A stretch of 38,526 bases of DNA from a bacterium BMS3Abin15. Its GTDB lineage: Bacteria; Patescibacteriota; Minisyncoccia; Moranbacterales; 2-12-FULL-40-10. The stretch covers positions 1-38,526 of the forward strand of contig BDTH01000069.1 of assembly GCA_002923195.1 (NCBI GenBank), given 5' to 3'. Positions 8,768 to 16,059 of this stretch are shown here, in pieces. The translations under genes and the position numbers were made by a program. The notes beneath the pieces are model-generated. The model saw only the letters and a list, made by a program, of their open reading frames with translations. It searched no databases and was not told the origin of the DNA. Every line of letters begins with the position of its first letter. Within the stretch, counting starts at the first letter, position 1.

Positions 8768-9235
8768 TTAAGTTTTTTGTTTTTTATGTTTGATGTTTAA
8801 TATAAGTATTATACCACCAACCACGATAAAGGTATCAGCTAGATTGAAGACTGGCCAATCCCATACCAGTTCGCTATGGGATAAAAATCTTAAGTCAATG
8901 AAATCAATAATGCAGCCAAAATAAAGGCGATCGATTAAGTTGGAAATAGCACCAGCCAAAATTAGAATTATGAATAAGGAATTACCTGCCTCGTCGGCAG
9001 ACGGGTGAATTATGGTCTTTCTATACAGCGTAAATAACAATAACACTATTATCCCTGCCCAAATAATCCAAAATAAAATAGGAGCTATGTTTATTCCAAA
9101 TGCCACATCGGGATTGCAAATATAAAATCCGCCGGAATGGCGGATAATATATTTAGATATCTGATCAACAGCAACTACACTTAAAAAAATTAAAATCAAA
9201 TTTATTCGGGTCATTCGGATAAAAATTCGCATCAT
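8768..9235 (-). CDS. lspA: Lipoprotein signal peptidase (signal peptidase II)
   Basis: VAVDQISKYII, GAISNLIDRLYFGCIIDFIDL, FNLADTFIVVG catalytic Asp regions. Confidence 0.92.
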   Translation of the reverse strand: MMRIFIRMTRINLILIFLSVVAVDQISKYIIRHSGGFYICNPDVAFGINIAPILFWIIWAGIIVLLLFTLYRKTIIHPSADEAGNSLFIILILAGAISNLIDRLYFGCIIDFIDLRFLSHSELVWDWPVFNLADTFIVVGGIILILNIKHKKQKT

Positions 9236-9243
9236 TCGAGTTA

Positions 9244-9597
9244 TTATTTACATTTAATGCAAGTTCTGGCTGCTGGATAAGCGCGCAATCTTTCAATATC
9301 AATTTCCTTGTTACAATTTTTACAAATTCCGTAGGTTTCGTCTTCTGTTTCTTTTAGCGCCTCATCTATTTCTTTAAGCTGCTTCTCAAGAGTATTCTCC
9401 AGAGCTAAGTTGTCAGTATATTCTTCAACTTCGGAAGCGTTTTCATCCACACTTCTTCCTATTTCATTAAATTTCGTTTTGTAGTCCCCTGGGGATCCTG
9501 TCGGCTTGCCTAATCTATTCAATTCATCCTCTATTCGCTTTTTTTCATTTATTAATTTTTCGTTTAATTCGTTTAATACTTTCTTTTCTATACTCAT
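9244..9597 (-). CDS. DksA/TraR-type C4 zinc-finger protein
   Basis: DETYGICKNCNKEIDIERLRAYPAARTCIKCK. Confidence 0.92.
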   Translation of the reverse strand: MSIEKKVLNELNEKLINEKKRIEDELNRLGKPTGSPGDYKTKFNEIGRSVDENASEVEEYTDNLALENTLEKQLKEIDEALKETEDETYGICKNCNKEIDIERLRAYPAARTCIKCK

Positions 9598-9624
9598 GCT
9601 ATTAAAATTAAAAATTATCGTGAG

Positions 9625-9692
9625 CCCCGTTACTAAAAGCCTATATTTTTTATTTTATTTGCATCCATATATTTAAATCTTTAGTAACGGGG
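9625..9692. repeat. Inverted repeat with 13-bp perfect arms upstream of the DksA-like gene
   Basis: ccccgttactaaa (9625-9637) / tttagtaacgggg (9680-9692). Confidence 0.95.
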
Positions 9693-9725
9693 TAAATGTA
9701 TGATAGCAAATAACTAATACAACGT

Positions 9726-10118
9726 CTAGATAAAAATACTTTCAATGTGTTTTATTTTATTAACCTTATAATCATTACTAACCCAGACAGATATGGCATC
9801 AAAACGATACGGGATATCAATAAAATTGTTAAGCTTAATATAGTTGTTAGCGATCTTACTTAATTTGTGAAGTTTTCGTGGAGTAATATTTTCTTCAGGC
9901 AAAGTATCGCTGTATCTTTCCAGCTCTCTAGTTTTTACTTCTACAAAAATAATTTCTTTTTCTTTTTTGGCGACAACGTCAATTTCCCCCAATCGCCTCC
10001 CGGAAGTATTCGCAAAATTTCTTTCTAAAATCTTATATCCATTCTTCTTTAAATATTTAACAGCTAAATCTTCTCCGTATTCTCCCATTGATTTATTTTT
10101 ATTTCTTCTCCAAAACAT
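9726..10118 (-). CDS. yraN: YraN/UPF0102 family endonuclease-like protein
   Basis: GEDLAVKYLKKNGYKILERNF...GEIDVVAKKEKEIIFVEVKTR. Confidence 0.9.
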   Translation of the reverse strand: MFWRRNKNKSMGEYGEDLAVKYLKKNGYKILERNFANTSGRRLGEIDVVAKKEKEIIFVEVKTRELERYSDTLPEENITPRKLHKLSKIANNYIKLNNFIDIPYRFDAISVWVSNDYKVNKIKHIESIFI

Positions 10119-10199
10119 AAATCCTACAAATTACAAATCTAATACAAATATACAGATAATTCGTAAATTCGTAAATGATTCATAATTCGTAGAGTACAA

Positions 10200-10605
10200 A
10201 AAAACACCCTCTCGGGTTTTTTAAAGGAAAACCCGGGCGCACGACGCCCATAAAAATAATTTAGTGGCTGTACGCCCGAGATGTTTGTCATATTAATGCG
10301 ACGACCGGAAACACCTTAGCCCGGGTGTAGGCATCGGGAGTTATAAGTGTCACACACTTTATATATGACTTTGTTGTCTTCTACCATTCTCTGGCTTTAA
10401 GCCTTTTAAAAGAACCAACTTTTTATTTTTGTTTTTGTTTTAAAAAGTTTTTATTTTTGTTTTAAATTATTAGGTTAATAACCTAATAAGAGAGAGAACC
10501 GTAGAAGAATTTCCAATCACAAATAGGGGGAAATTGTGATTGGAAGTTCTTCCACCGTTAAACGCTCAATTTTCAATGTCCAATTTACTAACCATTGCTT
10601 CCATT
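10200..10605 (-). ncRNA. Candidate structured noncoding RNA (unassigned)
   Basis: Minus-strand TTGACT-N17-TATACT promoter at 10612-10640, several strong hairpins, terminator-like hairpin with T tract near 10200; no convincing ORF. Confidence 0.5.
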
Positions 10606-10611
10606 ATAGCA

Positions 10612-10640
10612 AGTATAGCAAGAAAATCATCAATAGTCAA
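10612..10640 (-). promoter_or_regulatory. sigma70-like promoter
   Basis: TTGACT (10640-10635), 17-nt spacer, TATACT (10617-10612) on the minus strand. Confidence 0.6.
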
Positions 10641-10871
10641 TTGTAATACCGTAAAAATGCTTTATCTAAGCCAAAATATCGGAAAATTGGGGGTTTGCAC
10701 ATTTTTTCAGCTTAATCAGAATTTTTCCTATTCTTAGAAAGTAAATTACTTTTTTCGAAAAACTCAGCAAATTCAGCTATTTATTCACTACTTATCCACA
10801 CCTTGTATAGCGAAATACACCAAAATTCTGTTTTTTACAGTATATTCTAATGTTATGTTTTTAGCATATTT

Positions 10872-12068
10872 TTACTCTGAAACCTCAGTGTCTGTATCGT
10901 CCACACTTTCCGCATTTTCTAGATTTTCTTCATCATTTATAACATTACTATCTGAACTATCCTCTAAACTTTCGTCATTTTCCACCTTATCCAGTATGGC
11001 TCGTTCCGTGATCTTACTTGTTCCGATGACCAAATGATTATCAGTAAGCGCATAGTCGAGGGAAATAGTTTCTTGCTCGTCTAAATTAACGTAGCGGATG
11101 GAATAATTTTTATACTTTCCGTCATTAAATGAAATGTTTTCTTTTTCAACATCAGCCCCAAAAAACAAATTAGATAAATTTTTTACAAGGGTCTCCTCTT
11201 CATTCGTCATTCCTGCAGCTATCTTTTCTTTATCTTTAAAATCAATTGTCATTCCTAATTTAACATTTTCGTTATCGTTATAAAGATAAAGGGAGAAATT
11301 TTCTTCTAAGCTACTCAGTGTTTCCGAAGAGAAATTAAGTTGGAAGAGATAAGCAAATCTTGAAAAAGCTATTGGATTATTATTGTCATCAGCTACCAGA
11401 AACTCAACCGGAACTTTGATTTTTGATTCTCTAACTTCTATGGCAGTCTGATTTAATAACTGTGTGATATCATCGGCCGCAACATTTTCCACCTCAACGT
11501 TCAAATAGTTTGGATTTTCAGTAGAAAATCTTTCCGAAGGAACATCTATAACCGGTTCCTCTGGTGGTTCCGGTGGCTGAGGCTGGGCAACTGGCCCTAC
11601 TGAACTCCTGGTTGTCCAGAAATAATAACCACCGGCAACAAAAACAAGGATTATAACAACAGACAGAACCAGAATGAGAATTTTATTCCACTTTAGTGAT
11701 TTGGTTGGTGAATATTTTGGCAATGTCTTTTCTTTTTCCTTCATACTCATTTTGTCTGCTTTAAAATCTTGGTGTTTTTCAGTTTCTGGAATATGAGTCT
11801 CGACTTTAGGAGAAATGTCTGATTGTATTTGGTGGGGCAGGCTGCCTGTAAACGGACTGCCGATTTCAGATTCGTTTTTTCCTTTAGTCGCATCATTTTG
11901 AATACTCTTGGGATCCATTCTTTTTTTTTCTATAATCTTTCCACTTAAAACATCCAGATCATCCTGCATAGTATGAGGAGAAATATTTTCTTTATTGACT
12001 TTGCTTCCTATTTTTGAAGCATTTCCAAAGGGATTGTTTTTGGGGTCTAACATATTTTTATTCAACAA
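10872..12068 (-). CDS. Hypothetical membrane-anchored protein with disordered N-terminus, one TM helix and extracellular region with acidic tail
   Basis: ORF of 398 aa; TM ILILVLSVVIILVFVAGGYYFW; no family recognised. Confidence 0.75.
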   Translation of the reverse strand: MLNKNMLDPKNNPFGNASKIGSKVNKENISPHTMQDDLDVLSGKIIEKKRMDPKSIQNDATKGKNESEIGSPFTGSLPHQIQSDISPKVETHIPETEKHQDFKADKMSMKEKEKTLPKYSPTKSLKWNKILILVLSVVIILVFVAGGYYFWTTRSSVGPVAQPQPPEPPEEPVIDVPSERFSTENPNYLNVEVENVAADDITQLLNQTAIEVRESKIKVPVEFLVADDNNNPIAFSRFAYLFQLNFSSETLSSLEENFSLYLYNDNENVKLGMTIDFKDKEKIAAGMTNEEETLVKNLSNLFFGADVEKENISFNDGKYKNYSIRYVNLDEQETISLDYALTDNHLVIGTSKITERAILDKVENDESLEDSSDSNVINDEENLENAESVDDTDTEVSE

Positions 12069-12102
12069 TAATCCTAGCTATATTTTACAACAAAAGTGAT
12101 TT

Positions 12103-12939
12103 CTAGACAATATTATCATAAATTTCTTGTACATCATCTTGTTCATCCAGGATATGAATGAGCTTTTCATAGTCTAGTTTTGCACTTTCATCAAGTTCGA
12201 TTTTTTGAATAGGCTCGTAAACCAACATGGCATTTTCTATTTTTAATCCCATTTTTTCTAAGTTTTCTTTTACTATCTGCAGATCCTCGGTTTTCGTGTA
12301 GATGGTCAGCCTGCTGTCAGAATTTACCCCCACACCAATATTACTGGAATTTCCGTCTATTTGTGAATTGGTTGCAGAACCATTGGTGTGGGGGTAAATT
12401 GTATCTTCTGCTCCGGCATCAATGGCCCTCATTTCTATTTCATCTAAATTATCAGTGTTATCAACAGGCATACTTATATTGCCCACCTGTTTAAACATGA
12501 ATCTGACTGATCCGCTGGAAACTAATTTGCCGCCTGCCTTGGTTAAAATATTTTTCAATTCGCCAACCGTCCTATTTTTATTATCTGTAGCAGTTTTAAT
12601 CAGCATGGCAACATTGCCTGAACCACCCGCCTGCTCGCCTCGATTCAGCGAAGCGAGCCGGCGAGGTAAGTAGGCTTCATAAATGACTTCCTGTATTTCC
12701 GCTTCTCCTTTAAGCTCACCTGTTCCTTTTTTAATTGCCCGCTCAACATTAGCATTAGGCATATTAGCTGAACGAGCTTGGTCAATTGCCATTTTTAATT
12801 TGAAATTGGTATTTGGATTTCCTCCTTCCTTGGCAGCAATAGCAATGAGCTTACCAAGCTTTGTAAAGATGTTCGCTTTCTTGGCGTCGGTCATCGCTTT
12901 CTTATGTTTGATTGTTGACCACTTAGAATGTCCTGACAT
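12103..12939 (-). CDS. yebC: YebC/TACO1-family regulatory protein with two in-frame insertions
   Basis: MSGHSKWSTIKHKKAMTDAKKANIFTKLGKLI, DNKNRTVGELKNILTKAGG. Confidence 0.95.
   Translation of the reverse strand: MSGHSKWSTIKHKKAMTDAKKANIFTKLGKLIAIAAKEGGNPNTNFKLKMAIDQARSANMPNANVERAIKKGTGELKGEAEIQEVIYEAYLPRRLASLNRGEQAGGSGNVAMLIKTATDNKNRTVGELKNILTKAGGKLVSSGSVRFMFKQVGNISMPVDNTDNLDEIEMRAIDAGAEDTIYPHTNGSATNSQIDGNSSNIGVGVNSDSRLTIYTKTEDLQIVKENLEKMGLKIENAMLVYEPIQKIELDESAKLDYEKLIHILDEQDDVQEIYDNIV
12321..12400. repeat. Inverted-repeat element with 19-bp perfect arms inside yebC
   Basis: aatttacccccacaccaat (12321-12339) / attggtgtgggggtaaatt (12382-12400). Confidence 0.97.
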
Positions 12940-13031
12940 AAACGAGTTATAAAGTTTATAAAGTTATAAAGTAAAAAGTTGGCATGTCCTTGCGCGTGTA
13001 CGTATGTACGTTCGTATGTACATGAAGAATT

Positions 13032-13643
13032 TTAATGACGAGTAAAGAATCCGGAAAGAATTAACGTTCCGATTGCAATGATGACTACTGGCGCCAGAAA
13101 TTCCAAAAAGCTTACTTTTTGGGTAAGCTTGGAAAATTTAGAAGCTAAATACAAAGAAACAGCTGACCCAAGAATAAATCCCAACCCGTAAGAAATTATT
13201 TTTATGAGATCATTATTGGCGATGAAGATTGAAGAAGTGACTACAAAATCGTCAATGCTATTAATTGTATAAAGAAAAAAAGCTAAAGAAAAAAGATAAA
13301 TGCCTTTTTTATTTTTAAAGCTTTTTTTGATTTTCTTTCTTCTTTTTTTTCTGGCCAAAGATTTGATTTCTATTAGGCCAATGCCTATCGGAATGAGTCC
13401 TGGCAACTGAAGCGCCAGGGGATATTGTTTCAGATTTTCGCTAAAGCGCGAAAGATAGCCGGCTAACACAACGATTACAGAGACCGCAGCTAGATTGCCA
13501 AAAAACATAATTACTTTTTGCTTGTGGCTTTTCTCCTTAAAAACCACTGACATAAAAAGCAGGTCGTCCAAGCCTGTCCCATACCAAGTAATAAAGCCGA
13601 TTGCCATAAAAGATATAAATATTTCTAAATTTAGCAGTTCCAT
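13032..13643 (-). CDS. CadD/LysE-like polytopic transporter-like protein
   Basis: Multi-TM protein; AIGFITWYGTGLDDLLFM and NSIDDFVVTSSIFIA resemble the CadD-type arrangement. Confidence 0.55.
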   Translation of the reverse strand: MELLNLEIFISFMAIGFITWYGTGLDDLLFMSVVFKEKSHKQKVIMFFGNLAAVSVIVVLAGYLSRFSENLKQYPLALQLPGLIPIGIGLIEIKSLARKKRRKKIKKSFKNKKGIYLFSLAFFLYTINSIDDFVVTSSIFIANNDLIKIISYGLGFILGSAVSLYLASKFSKLTQKVSFLEFLAPVVIIAIGTLILSGFFTRH

Positions 13644-13833
13644 CAGTTATAATAATAACAAAATGTTGACAAAATGCCTATAATAAGCTAGAGTTATAAT
13701 TGACTATAAGTAATCTTATTAATTTAATGCTCGATTAATTGCTAACAGCTAAAAGGCACACTATTAATCTGGATATTTTTCAAGGTTATTAGCGTGTTTA
13801 TTGGCAGACTAGCACTGATTCGAGCCAATCTTT

Positions 13834-15966
13834 ATGGAACAAAAAAAATGGTCCCTTCAGCTTGGGGGACGAGTTTTAGAAGTTGAAACAGGGCTTCTAG
13901 CTGGACAAGCTAATGGAGCCGTAACTGCGCGCTATGGGGATACGGTTGTTTTGGCTACCGCTGTAATGAGTAAAGAAGCCTCAAAAATAAGTGGTTACTT
14001 TCCTCTAATGGTTGACTATGAAGAGCGTTATTACGCGGCTGGAAAGATTAAAGGATCCCGCTTTGTAAAAAGAGACGGCCGATCATCTGATGAGGGAATT
14101 TTGACTGCCCGAGTTATCGATCGAACAATTCGTCCGCTTTTTAATTCCCGAATGAGAAATGACGTGCAGGTTATAGTCACTGTTCTTTCAATCGACGGCG
14201 AAAATGATCCTGATATTACCGCCATGCTTGCTGCCTCAACTGCTCTAGCTATTTCTGATATACCATGGAATGGTCCAATCGGTGCCGTTAGAATAGGTAA
14301 AGTAGGAAAGGATCTTATCCTAAACCCAGTTAATGGGGAAGTAATAGAGGGTGATCTTGATTTAATTCTTTCTGGAACAAAAGAAAAAATCAACATGATA
14401 GAGGCTGGTATCAAAGAGCTTCCTGAAGAAGAAATAGTTAAGGCTTTTGAATTTGGGCAAGAAGCTATTAAAAAAATTACCGGGTTTATTGAAAGCATTG
14501 TAAAAGAAGTTGGAAAAGAAAAGGCTGAACCGGACCTGCTTCAAGGAGATTCTGATTTTGAATCTAAAATTAAAGAGCTTCTTCTTTCTGAAGGTCTGGC
14601 TAGTGCTCTTTATGAAAAAGATAAAAAGTCAGTGGAAAATAAATTGGAAGAGATTAACAAAAAAATAGGTGAATATATAGAAAAGGAATATTCTGCCGAT
14701 GATACCGATAAATTAAAAGAAATTGCAGAACAGGTCTTTGAAGAAGCTTCCGATGAAATTGTCCATAGCAATATCTTAGAAAAAGACCAGCGACCGGATG
14801 GCAGAAAGTTAGATGAAATACGAACTATTGATTGCCAGGTTGGAATTTTACCCAGAACCCACGGAACTGGGCTATTCACTCGCGGCGAAACACAAGCCCT
14901 GACTGTTACAACACTGGGATCTCCCGGAGACGAACAAATAGTCGATACTATGGAGGAGGACACAAAGAAGAACTATATTCATTATTACAATTTTCCTCCA
15001 TATTCTGTAGGAGAAATTAAACCAATGAGAGGTCCGGGAAGAAGAGACATAGGGCATGGTGCCTTAGCTGAAAAAGCCCTGGTCCCTGTTCTTCCTTCCA
15101 GGGAAGATTTTCCTTATACTATACTTGTAGTATCAGAAGTATTGTCATCCAATGGATCCTCGTCCATGGCTTCAACCTGTGGATCAACTTTGTCACTAAT
15201 GAATGCTGGTGTCCCTATTAAGCGCCCAGTCAGCGGCATTGCTATGGGAATCATAGTAGACCAGCGAACAGCGAATAAGGAACAAGGAACAAAATACAAA
15301 GTATTGACTGATATTCAGGGGTTGGAAGATCATTATGGAGATATGGATTTCAAGGTAGCTGGATCAGAAAAAGGAATTACTGCCCTTCAGATGGATGTTA
15401 AAATTGACGGCGTTGATGTTGATATGCTGAAAGCTGTCCTAGAGCAGTCTAATAAAAACAGAATGGAAATTCTAGAAAAGATAAAAGCTGCTGTTCCAGC
15501 TTCCAGCTCAAAAATGTCCCAATATGCTCCAAGAATTATTACCCTCAAAATTAATCCGGACAAAATCAGGTCTGTCATCGGCCCGGGAGGAAAGGTAATA
15601 AATGAAATTATAGATGAAACCGGAGTTAATATTGATATTGAAGACGATGGATCAGTATTTATCACTTCCGCGGATGAGATAAGCGCTAAGAAGGCTGTTG
15701 AGTGGGTTGAAAACCTTACTCATGAAGTCAAGGCGGGAGAAGACTTTAAAGGTAAAGTAACAAGACTGATGAACTTTGGCGCTTTTGCTGAAATTCTTCC
15801 AGGGCAAGAAGGCTTGATACATATTTCTGAAATGGCCGACCATCGAGTTGAGAAAGTAGAAGACGTTGTTAAAGTTGGTGATATAGTTCCGGTAAAAGTA
15901 AAAGAGATTGACTCCCAAGGAAGAATAAATCTTTCTATGAAAGACGCTGATAAAACAACAAACTAA
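13834..15966 (+). CDS. pnp: Polyribonucleotide nucleotidyltransferase (PNPase)
   Basis: RNase PH repeats, KH (IRSVIGPGGKVINEIIDETGVNIDIEDDG) and S1 (KGKVTRLMNFGAFAEILPGQEGLIHISEM) domains. Confidence 0.98.
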   Translation: MEQKKWSLQLGGRVLEVETGLLAGQANGAVTARYGDTVVLATAVMSKEASKISGYFPLMVDYEERYYAAGKIKGSRFVKRDGRSSDEGILTARVIDRTIRPLFNSRMRNDVQVIVTVLSIDGENDPDITAMLAASTALAISDIPWNGPIGAVRIGKVGKDLILNPVNGEVIEGDLDLILSGTKEKINMIEAGIKELPEEEIVKAFEFGQEAIKKITGFIESIVKEVGKEKAEPDLLQGDSDFESKIKELLLSEGLASALYEKDKKSVENKLEEINKKIGEYIEKEYSADDTDKLKEIAEQVFEEASDEIVHSNILEKDQRPDGRKLDEIRTIDCQVGILPRTHGTGLFTRGETQALTVTTLGSPGDEQIVDTMEEDTKKNYIHYYNFPPYSVGEIKPMRGPGRRDIGHGALAEKALVPVLPSREDFPYTILVVSEVLSSNGSSSMASTCGSTLSLMNAGVPIKRPVSGIAMGIIVDQRTANKEQGTKYKVLTDIQGLEDHYGDMDFKVAGSEKGITALQMDVKIDGVDVDMLKAVLEQSNKNRMEILEKIKAAVPASSSKMSQYAPRIITLKINPDKIRSVIGPGGKVINEIIDETGVNIDIEDDGSVFITSADEISAKKAVEWVENLTHEVKAGEDFKGKVTRLMNFGAFAEILPGQEGLIHISEMADHRVEKVEDVVKVGDIVPVKVKEIDSQGRINLSMKDADKTTN

Positions 15967-15980
15967 CGAACGTAACCGCG

Positions 15981-16020
15981 GAAATATAAAAAACCCGGCT
16001 AGCCGGGTTTTTTATATTTC
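15981..16020. terminator. Bidirectional intrinsic terminator between convergent pnp and PBP1A genes
   Basis: gaaatataaaaaacccggctagccgggttttttatatttc, perfect 40-nt palindrome with A/T tracts. Confidence 0.95.
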
Positions 16021-16059
16021 GTTTATTTAGTGTATATGTTTGGTTGTTTTAATGTTTCT

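Noticed and set aside
10200-10605. Assignment of this region as tmRNA, RNase P RNA or SRP RNA
   Set aside because: Characteristic conserved motifs of those RNAs were not found on either strand, so it is left unassigned.
10540-11037. Small plus-strand ORFs 10540..10737 and 10855..11037
   Set aside because: No family signal; the first overlaps the candidate promoter and RNA region and the second is antisense to the 10872-12068 gene.
15261-15299. Extra DQRTANKEQGTK segment in PNPase as another inserted element
   Set aside because: The local gaacaaggaaca repetition is suggestive, but there is no palindrome and this loop varies naturally in PNPases.
14031-15918. Minus-strand ORFs within pnp
   Set aside because: Fully inside a well-supported pnp CDS with no recognisable motifs; shadow ORFs.
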